Shown in pieces: positions 47,460 through 60,256 of a DNA stretch of 64,000 nucleotides. The notes under the pieces are model-generated. The model saw only the letters and a program-made list of their open reading frames with translations. It searched no databases and was not told the DNA's origin. Each line of letters starts with the position of its first letter. Position 1 is the first letter of the stretch. The stretch is from assembly GCA_013076295.1 (NCBI GenBank), contig RQOL01000660.1:434001-498000 (forward strand), given 5' to 3'. The position numbers were made by a program, and so were the translations under genes. The stretch comes from Sanderia malayensis (lineage: Eukaryota; Cnidaria; Scyphozoa; Semaeostomeae; Pelagiidae).

Positions 47460-50400
47460 ATGAAACAAATTACAACAGAAGAAGTGTCAATTCTGCAAAA
47501 GAATCCGAAAAATATCAGAAATATCTGCATTCTTGCCCATGTTGATCATGGTACGCCGGCCTCTCCTCCGCTAGTATATCATTTGATTGATTCCAGTGCA
47601 GACCCAGGCTTTGGCCTGAGAGAGGAGAGAGAGAGCAATCATTGCATTGGTCCTCTCTCTGTTAATTTTTACATCTTTCGAACGTCTTGTATAACTCTTT
47701 ATGCTATTAACTTATACCTCTCTTGTTTTAATTATAGGAAAAACAACTCTGGCTGATAGTCTTATTGCCAGTAACGGCATCATTTCGCAAAGGCTGGCAG
47801 GAAAGGTACCTATACTCAATAACCCGTTCTTCAGTAAAAACTTCGTTCCAACTCTTCCTCCAGTTTGTAATTTTTTTGCAAACAATGCACTGTATTTGTT
47901 CCCATGAACCCAATTCAATTTCTCCCTTCTCTTGTTAACACGGCCATTCCAGTAGTGCTGGCTGTGAATTGCCACATATGAAGGGCATTTATTTGAATAT
48001 TCTTGGCAGGAGAGAAGCAAGACTGTTCATAGATGACACCTCCTTTCGCTTATTTTTCTACCTTGGAGGTTTGAGAAGCTGAATTGACAGGTTATTTTTC
48101 TAATTTTCAGCTAAGGTACATGGACAACCGGCCAGATGAGCAAAAAAGAGGAATCACAATGAAATCAAGTGCAATCTCTCTGCATTTTGAGAAAGGCATG
48201 ATTCATTTTATTGAATTTTGAATCACAACATACCAAACTACATACTTTTTGTGAGAAAGTGGTTCACAAGAAAGCAATGCTTGAATGTTTAAAAATTCAG
48301 AAAAGTCAAAAAAAGTCCAAAGTTCATACACTGTATTTTTAGATTTTTTTAGAATGGGGGACCTCAAAGTTTCCAATATATAGGTTAACTGAAATTAAAG
48401 AGTTTAAAGAACTTTTTAGAATTTCCTGAGCCAATTGTTAATGTAAATTTTGGTATCTGTAATTATGAAGTCTACTTTATGCCAGTTTTTGTGCAGGGAC
48501 CCTTGGGGAAGTTTTGGTGTTGGGGTTGGGGGGGAGGGGGAGTTTGGGTACTGCTTTGAGAAAACTTTCTTTAAAAAACATATATTGCAAAATGTTGACG
48601 AAGGATCTCTGAAGTCATAGCTCACTGTGAATTAATTCAAGGAATGGGATTGTCATGTTAAGATTCCACTGTCTACAATTTGTCTCTGAACTTAGAATAA
48701 ACCTCATTGAATTTAATAGAAATACCATTCTTGTATCATTACTATCTTTGGATGCCATGATTTTGCATAAGATCTACAGATAGTCAATATACATTTTTTG
48801 TCTTCCAGCTGGTGAAAATTATCTAATCAATCTAATTGATTCTCCTGGTCATATTGATTTCTCAAGTGAAGTAAATAGAATTTTGTAATTTGTTTTATTT
48901 CATTATTCATTTAACAGTGCAGATTATACAAATGGCAGTTTTTGCTGATGTGCACCTGTTTTTACTTGCTACTTTATTCAATCAAAACATTCGTGTTTCG
49001 TCATGCAGGTTTCAACAGCTGTGAGGCTTTGCGATGGAGCACTTGTTTTAGTAGATGCTGTAGAAGGTGTTTGCTCACAGGTTTGTGCCACAATTTCCAT
49101 ATTATGCCATGAAATTCTCTCAGATAATTTATTGAGAGCAGCTTTGGTTTCCAGTCATTTTGGCCAACCTCCTTTTTGGTCAACTGCGCTGGACGTGGTT
49201 GGTCAAAAGTAAAGGCCAAAAGGGTGGGAGTAGCCGAGAAAAAGTCAGTGGCCCAGGGAAAGTTCTTTACTATTTTCAATTGTTTGCTAGTTCTGCGGCC
49301 CAAGCTGGCTTTTGACAGATTTGGCTGTGTTTCTATCCAGCGCTCTGTAAATTGAATAGGATTAGATATAATGAAATAGAATAGCATTTTGAATTAATAT
49401 TGCTTTATGTTTTAGACCCATGCCGTTCTACGTCAGGCCTGGCTGGAGAACATTCAACCATGCCTTGTGATAAACAAGTTGGACAGATTGATTCGAGAAC
49501 TCAAGCTGAGTCCACTTGAGGCATACCTTCACATACAACAGATCTTGGAACAGGTAATATGCACGTTTCATTTCAATCTTAATGCCAATGTGCTGTGTTT
49601 TAAAGAGAGAGAATAGTGTTGAGATGAGCCAAAGGGATGCTGAGGGCTATGTATGAAGCATGCATAAAGCAAGTCAGCATCACAATAGTAATTGAAACAT
49701 CGAGTGATCTGGGTTGAACTGTCGTCATGTGCCATCACGTTTTGCCTGTTCTTGTGAATATTCTTGTGACAGCAAGTTTCGACAACGAAACAACGAAACT
49801 ACTTTGATACAACGAGTTAATAGACTGTAATATAATGTACTGCCAGGTATATTAAAACCGGCATATGGTCCCTTTAATAGCTCCATATTACATTTCACCA
49901 TAGTTCTCATGAGCTACCTTGCGCTCCCGATGCAACAGGGCATTCCTTGATAATAAGTCCGTGATATCAGGGTTCCACTGCATCCCACGATTCCATTTGA
50001 ATTTGATTGTTGATAAGTAAGTTTGAGAGACTGCAAGTCTCGCCATATTTGCGATTCAAGAAGACTTTGCACTGAGTGGTAGTCAACAGTGATTTATTTT
50101 AAGTTTGAATGGTGGTGGTTGAAAAAATATCGTCTGAAAATACACGCTCTTTTGGTTGATTTCCAGGTGAATGCAATAACGGCTTCTTTGTTTACTTCAT
50201 CTGTAATGGAACGTAATTCAGACGGGGTTGATGATCCTGAAAAGGAAGAAGGAACAGAACAATGCAACTCTGGTGATCAGGTAAAATTGTTTTATCAAAT
50301 AATATTTGATTTTTTTTTCATGAATCGAAGCTGAACATCTTAACGTGTTTGTTAGCAATTTTTTAAAATTTGTTTTCTTCGTTCTTTGGTGCTTTGTCAA

Positions 50401-53400
50401 TTGGTAAATTGATAAGATAATTGGCCCAAAGAAGATGACGAAATCCCTTTATAACGAGGTTCTTGTTTTGATGAATTAAACCTCTGATTTTGATTCCTTG
50501 AACTGCTTCATTGTAAATTTACCCTCGATTAAGAAAAGTCACGATTTTCAAATATATTTTTGATGTATTTTATTTTCTTTCAAGTTTGATTGCATCGAAG
50601 CTCCATTATTTTTGAAAATATTTCTGCTTGCTCAAAGCTACGTGGCGTATTCTCTCACTAGTAACTTAGAATGACTGGGAAGGTGTATGCTCTAAGTCAT
50701 GTGACTTTTTTTATTGTTTAGGTTTACGACTGGAACTCTGGATTGGTCGAAGCAGACGATTCGAATTTATACTTCTCTCCCGACCAAGGCAATGTGAAAT
50801 TTGCCAGCGCAGTTGACGGTTGGGCCTTTGGGTATGCTTGTTTTTTTTTTGCTTGTTTAAAAGATTTCGTGGAGCCTACCACGCTTCAACTTCGGTCGTA
50901 CGAAAAGATAAACAGCTTATGTGACACAGAATAAGTAGAACAAAGCGTTGGAATCTCGATATAGAGAATCCCCAAGGCGAGATTTCTGCTTTGGCGAACT
51001 GAGTTTTTAAATCTTTGGATTAGTGCATGTAATACTCTGAATCCCTGCTTTAACAAGCTGCCAATATGACGATGTATTATGTTGTTCTCTTTGAGGCTCG
51101 TTGTGTATGAATATTCAGTCCTATGATCAAATTAAGATTTCCAGCATTGCCTACAATAGGGGACAAAAGTCATGGGACACCCAGGATTTTAGCAAGTTTT
51201 ACACGCATACGTCATCCCCCTCCCCCCCAAACAATGTTGTCTGTAGAGGCGGTTATTTTTAATATCGCCGAAATTCTTTTGGTCCGGCGATGAGAAAGGA
51301 CTGGTGCACAAGACAACATTGTTTGGGGGAGTGGGGGGGAGGGGTCGGATTCTGCTCACAGGGAACAAAGTGTGCAGAAGCATGGCATTATCGAATGGCA
51401 TTTTCATGTGTCCCAGGGACTTTTGTCCTCTATTGTTGAAATATAACTTAGCAATTGATACCAAGTATAATGTGATAAAAAACTAATAGATAACATTTCT
51501 TTTTAGCATTGATGAGTTTGCAAAGATATTTGCCAAGAAGCTCGGTGTGAAAGTCGAGGTTTTGAACAAGACACTGTGGGGCGATTTCTTCTTGAACTCA
51601 AAAACAAAAAGAATCATGAAAGGTGCCCAATCGAAAGGCAAAAAGCCTTTATTCGTACAGTTCATTCTTGATAACATATGGAAAGTATACGAGGCTGTCT
51701 TGGAAACGAGGTGCGATATTCGTTGTATGTAATTTGTTTTGTTTTCGTCGAAATTCCACTGGACATCCATGTGCATAAATGTCATCTTTACTTTTCAAGA
51801 GATAAAGATTTGGTAGAGAAAATCGTGTCAAGCCTCGGCCTAAAAATTTCAGCAAGAGATTCGCGCTTCACGGATCCTAAAGTTTATCTGCAGACGATCT
51901 TACGTCAGTGGTTGCCTCTTTCTGATGCAGTACTGGGTATGGTAGCAGCGAAACTTCCTAGTCCGTTGGGTGTATCCGAAGATAGGATTGAAAAGCTCAT
52001 GTGTGGGGGACTGAGGAAGTTCGAATCTTTGCCACTGGAGACAAGAGAGTTAAAGCAGGGTAATTTTATTTTATTTTGGTTTTTAAATGTAAGTGTATTT
52101 TAGTAATGTTTAGTAATTCTCAGTATAACGTGAAGAAGCCAAGAAACATCCCAGTATTACTTGCATGATATACTTTTCAAGACATACTTAATGCGTAATA
52201 TATAAATGTGTTTAATTGATAAAGACATGCTTATTGTTTAGTTAGACCGAGTGTAAATTATGCTTTGAAGTATTTCAATTTCCAAGATATTTAATTAGTC
52301 TATATCAACTTTTTTGCTGTCTATAGCTGAAATGTTGTCATGTTGATGTTTCCACCAGTATCACATCATGAACGATTATTATTGCTATTTTCTTCAACTT
52401 TGAAGGTGTATTAATGTATATATGATATTACTATGTAATGATGCTCTTTTTTATTTTTACAGCTTTCTGTGCTTGCAATTCAACCGGGGAATCTCCCATC
52501 ATTGCATTCGTATCAAAAATGGTTTCAGTTCCCAAAGAAGCTCTGCCACAGAATCGAAGAAGGTATTTTTAAATTTCTGATCCATTTCGATTTGTTTTAA
52601 TATGTTTTGTGCTACCGTGTTGATTTATCTAATTCATAAGTTGCTACAGCAATGGCAGGCTGCAACAAATCTTGCCATTTCATTTGGGATTTTACGCTTC
52701 ACCATGTTAATTCATGTCATTCGGGCTATTGGGTGCAAAATATTTCCTTGTTTAGACACAAATCTTTAGTTAAACGCAAATTTCTTCTTACTTTTACTGA
52801 TATAAGTGAATTACTGTCCAGGCCTCTGACGCAAGAAGAGCTCGGACGGCGCCGAGAAATCGCGCGGCAGAAACATCTAGAGCGGAGCGAGGCGACGGGA
52901 GCAAGCAGTGAATGCACCGAACCAGCGGAGAAAAGTGTGCAAGTTGGGAAAGAACCGGACATAACAGAAGATGAAGAAGTGGAACAAGAAACGTTTGTTG
53001 CCTTTGCCAGGATATTCAGTGGTACTCTTCGCAAAGGACAACAGCTTTACGTCTTAGGCCCAAAATACAATCCCGCCAGAGGCCTAGCTCTTGATAAAGA
53101 AACAATGGATATAAATACTGCGAATTTTGAAACAATTAATAGGTATGTGCATCATATTACAACCACAAGTCAATCTTCCTGTACTCAACTAGCTCAAACT
53201 CCAAGGATAATGATAAATCCAAGTCCTTAATCTATAACAAGGTTCTACTGATCTATTTTGAGTGAGTTCACAATTAAGGTAGAAGTAGAACGGATTGGAG
53301 GCCCTATTTTGTGATTTTGACGCAATTTCGTTTATTTAACTAACCTTGGAACTCTGATGTTGTTATGTCATGGCCGCTGTACCATATAGTTTTATGTTGT

Positions 53401-56400
53401 AAGTTCAGAATCAATGCTGGACTTTTAATAAATATGTTATTTCACTTTAGGGAAGCACCTGATTCCGCTTTAGAAGATTACGAAGGCGTTGATGACGTCA
53501 GAAAACACATGGCGGTGTGTGAAGTGGGGGATCTTTTCTTAATGATGGGAAGAGAGTTTGATTATATCGACCAAGTGTCGGCTGGAAATATTGTTGGTAA
53601 GATGTTTGATACTTTGCTTATTTACATATGTTGTTATTAGCTACTGCTATAATAAATACAGAGAGAGCGTGTGCGTTTGAATTATTACGATGTTATCCTT
53701 TTTAGCAATCAACGGTTTGAAGGGCTTTGTATTGAAATCTGCGACAATATCGTCCAGTCTTGCGTGTCCCGCGTTTACACCGATGCCTTTTGAAGCACGC
53801 CCGATTGTTCGTGTTGCATTGGAGCCAGAACAGCCCAGCGAGCTTCCTTCGCTCGTCAAAGGACTCAAATTGCTCAATCAAGCCGACCCGTGTGTTCGTG
53901 TCCTGGTGCAGGAAACTGGTAAGAAATTACCGATATTCACACCCCCGTATAATTTTGACATTTTACTGTCTTTGTACATTACTTCGATCATTATGGCCAG
54001 GGGGGTGGTATGGTATCCTAGATATTGCACCTTCTTGTTTATGTTTTGCTTCTTTTATCTCTCAAAGTGCCTCTTCTGTTTAACCTTCTACAGATATATT
54101 ATTGCCATAACTCTTCTGGACCATCGCTGTTTGAGACAAAAAACCTGCGGTATATACATTTAATGTTTTTTGCAGGTGAATACGTCATCGTAACGGCTGG
54201 TGAAGTGCACTTACAACGCTGTTTAGACGATCTGCGCGAGAAATACGCCGGTATCAAGATAGCCGTATCGCCGCCGATAACGCCGTTTCGAGAAACGGTT
54301 GTGCAACGGCCTAAGGTCGACATGGTGAACGAAGACGTCACAGACGCAGATTCAACGCAGCACATACAACGGCTACCCGCGTTCATGCTGCGGGAAATCC
54401 ACGATTGGAAGGAAACGATTTCGAACGAATTCGACGACGAAACGAAGAAGATCAACAAGCATTCGGAAGATAGAAAAGGAAAACTGTGGAAGCAACATGC
54501 CGCTGTTGATGAAGATGTTGGATTAATCGAAGCCAAAACATCGAGTAAATCGATGCGCGTGGCTATACGAGCCGTTCCTCTGTCCAATGAAATCACGACA
54601 CTACTCGAATCAAACGCGGAGTTGATGCGAACGATTACTCAAGTATCGTCCGGCGTAACGTCGAAAGAACGCAAAGATCTACAATCGACACTTGCGGAAA
54701 GTACGCGCGACAAAATAAAAGAGTTCTACGCAAAATTGAAAAGCGCATTTGAGCAGTGGGCTCCACCGCAGTGGTCTAATGCCTGTGATGCAATCTGGTC
54801 TTTTGGGCCCAGAGGAATGGGGCCGAATGTTTTGTTGAACAGAATACAGCGGTATAAGAGGACCTCTATTTGGAATGGACTTATTGAAGGTGAGTGCAAT
54901 TACTAATTCTGATAATGAACCCTCTGCCATTTCATGGCTTTGTGTCTGATGTAGTAAGTAGCTCTGCTGCCTGCTGATGTTTACATCTTTATTGCTTAAT
55001 ATTAAGTGCTTTAATATTCAATTTTAATTTAGTTTTAATGTTTATCTCTTAATTTGATAGGACTTTACTTTTTGAGAACTTGTTTGTTTATCAGTTTGCT
55101 TCTATTTTCCTTTTTTTCTTTTCTAACTGCAAGGAAGTATTATGATTGCAAAGCAAGGTATTCTGATCAGATTATGTTTTCTCCCAATTCGCAGAAATGA
55201 GCAATGAAACCGAAGAGTACTGGGAAAATGACAATAGCATTGTCAGTGGATTCCAATTGGCCACACTTTCTGGGCCAATATGCGAGGAGCCAATGATGGG
55301 TGTTTGTTTTTGTGTCGAAGACTGGAGCAAGTTGGGAGATTTTAGCAACGAATCACTTTTGCCAACAGATAATTCAAGAACGAGTACTGAAAAGCATTCT
55401 GCAAACTCTAAAATGATTTTGAAGCAAAACGAACAGAAAGTTTCCGATGCAGGATGTGTCGATAGTGATACAACCCAATTACACGAGACGCCAGTTTTTG
55501 ACAGTGGAGAGAAGGACGTAGTCCAAAAAGATAACTCATCAACTTGTGGAAGATCAACTGACACCTATGGACCATTGTCTGGTGAGTTTTGGGTCTCTAA
55601 TTTGCCCCTCTATTGTTTCAATTTTCTGTGTAGATATACCGATTGCTTCTCCGTCTCTCTTTATTTTCACGCATGTTCACCCTTGATATCTGAAAGCCTT
55701 TTGCCTCAAAGAAATCCTTCATGTCAGGTGTCAAGTATTAACTGATGTTTTCATCACAATGCATTTTCTCCATTTGAAGCGCCATCTTTCTTGAATTTAT
55801 CTCGAATGAATACCCCAGTCTTTTGGTCATTGCAATACAGTGATTTTTTCTCTGTTCACGTCAAACGAATTATCCAGTACTTTATTTTTCTCATGTCTAA
55901 AGAAAAACTCTTGTTTTAGGCCAATTGATATCAGCTGTCAAAGAGGGTTGCCGCCGTGCATTCATGTCGCAGCCGATGAGACTAATGGCCGCCATGTATT
56001 CTTGTGAAATACAAGCGACAGCTGAAGTTCTTGGCAAAATGTACGCCGTGTTGAATAAGAGAGCGGGAAGGGTGCTCAGCGAGGACATGAAAGAGGGCAC
56101 AGATATTTTCAACATTCGTTCCACCCTTCCTGTCGCCGAGAGTTTCGGCTTCTCCGAGGAAATTCGTAAGAAAACCAGCGGACTGGCTAGTCCACAACTC
56201 GTTTTCAGTCATTGGGAGGTTAGTTTTTTTGTTGTTAAAATTTATTTACCGTATGAAAATCATTGCTGAATTTTGATATATTGATTGCTGATCAACTTGA
56301 AACACTTCTTCGCTTCTTTTGATCATGACTTGTTGCATATACGCTTGAACGTTGACTGGATAATTCGCAACTTCGATAACCGGAAGACGTTTTTTCTATT

Positions 56401-56813
56401 TACCAAACAACTGTATGAGTCTTTCTTTTGGTTATACGACAAGACTTCACTAACGAATCAGTTATTCCGCAATTTAAAATTCTTGAGAAACGTGATTTCT
56501 TTCAATACTTGTAACAATTTTTGTGGCTTCTCTCATAACTGATTCCCTTTAGTTTGTAAAGATAAAGATGGCTAAAAGGATGATATATATAAAGAATCAT
56601 CACAAATTCTGTTTTGTTATTTAGGTAATTGACGAGGATCCATTTTGGATTCCCACAACTGAAGAAGAATATCTGCTCTATGGCGAAAAGGCAGACAGCG
56701 AGAACCAGGCGTTCAAATATGTTTTGAGTGTAAGAAAAAGAAAGGGACTTTACGTGGAGGAGAAAACTGTGGAATTCGCTGAAAAACAAAGAACTCTGAA
56801 GAAAAATAAATAA
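47460..56813 (+). CDS. EFL1: Elongation factor-like GTPase 1 (18 exons, 1190 aa)
   Basis: EF-2-related GTPase that, with SBDS, releases eIF6 from late 60S ribosomal subunits in the cytoplasm. Exons: 47460-47550, 47738-47805, 48111-48195, 48809-48870, 49009-49080, 49416-49553, 50167-50280, 50722-50831, 51507-51710, 51800-52059, 52463-52562, 52822-53142, 53451-53596, 53706-53918, 54176-54889, 55195-55581, 55920-56218, 56625-56813 (3573 nt, phases agree). GTPase motifs: AHVDHGKTT (split over exons 1-2), [26 protein letters not shown]. Later domains carry [18 protein letters not shown]-like [47 protein letters not shown] and the C-terminal [20 protein letters not shown]. Length is close to the ~1120-residue human protein. 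Intron 3 has a GC donor, forced because the frame offers no GT before a stop. Upstream in-frame ATG 47283 exists, but homologues begin near MKQITTEE. Confidence 0.93.
51154..51435. mobile_element. MITE, 'CAATAGGGGACAAAAGTC' family, copy 2 (EFL1 intron 8)
   Basis: 282 bp from CAATAGGGGACAAAAGTC to GACTTTTGTCCTCTATTG; TA on the left, TT on the right. Homologous throughout to 12101-12372, including AACATTGTTTGGGGGA and ATTCTGCTCACAGGGAACAA in the interior. Confidence 0.75.
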
Positions 56814-59800
56814 AATCATGTGTTAAATTCTGCTAATAATTCTGTTGACTATTCTAGAGCGAGGAAGTAGTCAATGACAGGTAAAAAATATTCATTTCAA
56901 ATCACCAAACATTTGCTCCGACTTCTTATTGACTTGATCACAAGTATATTTCTAAGCTATCATTCGAGCTTTCAGAGGCATTGGGTCATTGGAATATCAC
57001 TTCAGTCATGACAACGAGGTTTCACGCAGCACATCACGCGTGTTGCCATTGAATGTTACGCGGGTTATGTCACGTGAACCTGGTCACGCGGGACTTTCAA
57101 TATCCATCCATTAATGCAATGCGGACTTCTTCCTTTCCTTCCCTCTTCGTCCACTTCAAGATTTTAGCCGAGAAAATGGAAGATGTACAACCAATTGGAA
57201 AGATGATTTAAGGTAAGATTTCAATATTGATACGTTTTTATACTAAGCAACGATTAAGTGCTCGAACTGAGATAAGCCCTATATTTAAAGGCAATTTAGA
57301 AAGTTGAAATTATCGAATTTTAGCACAAGATACCCCACGCTTGTAGGTTAGGCCATTAGGCCTAGGTCAGCTTGATCTCATGCAGCTCTATATATTCTAT
57401 TAATTGTTCTACCCATAGATAATTCGTGGCCTGAAATTGGAAATATTTCGCATTTTGAAGAGAAGAAGTTTTTGAAAAGAAAGACTATATATACGTATAG
57501 ACAAATATTTATTTATTTCTCGTCAAAATTTTGTTTATTATGAAAGCTTCGGTTTGTGTGTTTCTTTGGGGCATTGTAGGCATAGGCATAGAGAAATAAA
57601 GAGTATATGTAACATAGTTTAATCAAATAATATTTATAGGATATTTTAAGGAATTTCTTCTAGTTATAGGATAATGAATCATAAAATAAGCGTAGCAAAG
57701 TAACGTAATAATATAACTAGGCTTTGCGGACAAGGGTGGGGTAGTTGGGTGTGGGTAGAACAATAGGTAGGGTAGATACGACAGAATTTGGAGACAGAAG
57801 GCTCCAAGTTCTGTCGTAGACCTTGGCCATAGGGTACCCAGACCCTATGGTCGCTGGTTTGTCCCGGACGCTCTGAATCGTAAAAGGTGGGAGGAAGTAA
57901 AAACAAAAATTAAAATAGTACTCGGCAATGTCCACTGTGCCAAGCCTTCTCTTGTGGAGTGCTGTTGGCTACCTTGCTTTGCCATATGATCTCATGTACT
58001 CAAAATCCCCTATCCAATTCAATCGAGCTGACAAATTCTTGAGAAACGACTATATTCCCAAGTGATGAAGAAATGATGTATCTATATGGTGCTACTCAAT
58101 CACAATGCTCCATTATCACAATATATATCCAAGCTCAATATTCCGAAATTATATCTAACAATAAACCTGACTTTGAGGAATGTTACAAGTCAACAAAGCC
58201 ATGAAATAAAGCTCTCAAAGTCCGAAACGCAATCTGTTCAAGAAAGAGCCAAACGTTCCTAAGCCTCAAATAGAAACCTCTTTATGATGTTGTGAAATGA
58301 ATGAGAGGCAAAATATTCGTGAGAGTATTAACCACTGCCCCCCGTAGGCCATAGCGTCATTGCATTTACTGCACCCCCCAGGCCGTATCATCATTATCTG
58401 ATCAGACGAATGGCTGAACATCACAACACAAAAGCGAGAGAGCATCTTAATAGAGCATAGCCCCTTGCATACGAAAGAACTCACGTCAAACAAATCAAAT
58501 CTTTTGTGCAAATAAAAAACCAAAAATGTTTATAAAAAGAAAGGGGTTACAGTAGAAAAACTAGTCTCATCTACCAAGAAGGCTGATAATAAAAATCAAA
58601 ACGATATCTCTATTTGCCAGTATCAGTTATCTTATAATTACTTCTCCTGAGTAACCACTACTGATGATAACTACACAATTCTATCGCACAGGGAAACAAG
58701 AGACAACATTCACAAAACAGAAACAGTGTAAAAATGATAATTTTACTCTGTGGCGAAAAATCAATTCCTTAGATAATGTACTGGTGAGAAAAACAAAAAT
58801 ATAAAGATAAATAAGAGAAATAGCCGTCTACACATCTGACTAAACCAACTTCTGACTATTCTCACTCGCCCGATGATGAGAGAAGAGAACTATCTCTCGC
58901 AACGTCGCTCTCATAAACACTCCTGTTCGTGACATGACAAACTTCTATTTTTACTATGACAATTACTGAACAGACAAAAACAACATCATCACTGCTATAA
59001 CTTTGTGCAATAAATTTAGAAACAAATAAAAATCTACTTCTTCTGACTCGTAACGTTAACACCCCTCTGCTGTGAAACAGAAAAGTGTTGATGTATCTTC
59101 TCCTTCTACCAAAATCAACAATGCAACTGTGTCCGTGCCAACAGAAACACATTCAACCACTGCAGTTACAGTAACACTAGCATTCCAACCAGCTTGTATG
59201 CTCGAATTACTGACTTTCGACTGCCAGAAGATGATAATTCAGAATAAAATTAACATAACGACATCTTACTTCACCAATATTACCTCAATACTGTTCGTAC
59301 ATCAGCCGCTACAATTCCTCTACAATTTTTATTGCTACTTCTGGTATTGCTTATGCCACCATCATGACTGCTGATACATCTGGATATAACAAATACCACT
59401 ACACCCTCTATACCTATTTCCTTTCTTCTCGTTCCGCATCTTCTACTATCTCAATTTTCTTTTCACCAACTCCTACCTTTACTAGTACTACAAAAATATC
59501 TGAAAACAGGACAAGGTCTGCTATACACTACAACAACTATAACATCTATAACTGAATAAACGTTTATTTCAACTCAGATCACTATTCCCAGTACTATATT
59601 CACATTAAAAAATCTATTCCTAACAAACAGATACTACTTTCTGCTACTACACAAACTATAAATAATACTAAAAAAGATATAACTGAAAAATATAACAAAA
59701 TAACATTCTAACTAGCAAGTCAAATAAATAATAAAAATAATGGTAATAATGCACAAAAAAATCAATTTGAATCTGTGAATTATGATTTATTAGGGGGCCC

Positions 59801-60091
59801 GGGGCTAGGGGTCAGGGTACACGCTTTTGGGTAAAAGACGTCAGAGCAGACCGATATCAAATTCAGCGACCCAGGCTTCAACTACGATGACGCGTACAAT
59901 GCTTAATACTTCTCCTAGTTTTGGATGTGAACAATTTTCGTACTCCTTGAGAAATACCCCACGGAAATGACGAATGTAACATCCTCGAGTCTTTTAACCC
60001 CAGTCCTTACACTGTTTGGAGCTTGGATGTTCATGTGATATGAAAACATTGCGAAAGAGCAACAGCAATATAGAAACAAACATTTCCTCAC
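56814..60091. other. Spacer downstream of EFL1
   Basis: EFL1's stop codon is embedded in AATAAATAAAATC, a likely poly(A) signal. Farther on are an exon-like segment ending in a good donor at 57212 (AAG|GTAAGA) but with only an 11-codon frame, two compact hairpins (57777-57850), and a strongly G-poor, A/C/T-rich tract (about 59050-59740) with short Ser/Thr-rich frames. No gene is called. Confidence 0.45.
57777..57850. repeat. Pair of compact hairpins
   Basis: Stem 1: TACGACAGAATTTGGAG (57777-57793) with CTCCAAGTTCTGTCGTA (57802-57818), loop 8 nt, one wobble. Stem 2: CCATAGGGT (57827-57835) with ACCCTATGG (57842-57850), loop 6 nt. The flanks give no RNA-gene or transposon signature that I recognise. 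Confidence 0.6.
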
Positions 60092-60256
60092 CTTGGGAAT
60101 AGAGAATGCAGCCCAAGAACTTGCCAATACGATCGAATCAGAATCACGGACCATGAGCCACAAAGACCATATGACGCAGCAATGTAGGCCAACAGCAACT
60201 CCACAAGATCAGGGCCTGGCACGGTGGACATGGCCGAGCGTTTACAGTTACGAAAT
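60092..60256 (-). other. Candidate isolated exon with a membrane-like segment
   Basis: On the minus strand a strong acceptor (TTGTTTTGTAG before 60256) and donor (AAG|GTGAGG at 60091) bound 165 nt. It contains an ATG followed by a 46-codon open frame, MSTVPGPDLVELLLAYIAAS then YGLCGSWSVILIRSYWQVLG, which is hydrophobic enough for one membrane helix. No downstream exon could be linked with confidence and no family was recognised, so it may be the first coding exon of an unknown gene or chance. Confidence 0.25.

Noticed and set aside
54099..54596. 165-codon minus-strand frame
   Set aside because: Shadow of EFL1 exon 15 on the opposite strand.
49081..55194. Intronic snoRNAs in EFL1, a ribosome-biogenesis gene
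   Set aside because: I looked for C/D box pairs with terminal stems in the introns and found none convincing; a snoRNA search program would be needed to exclude them.
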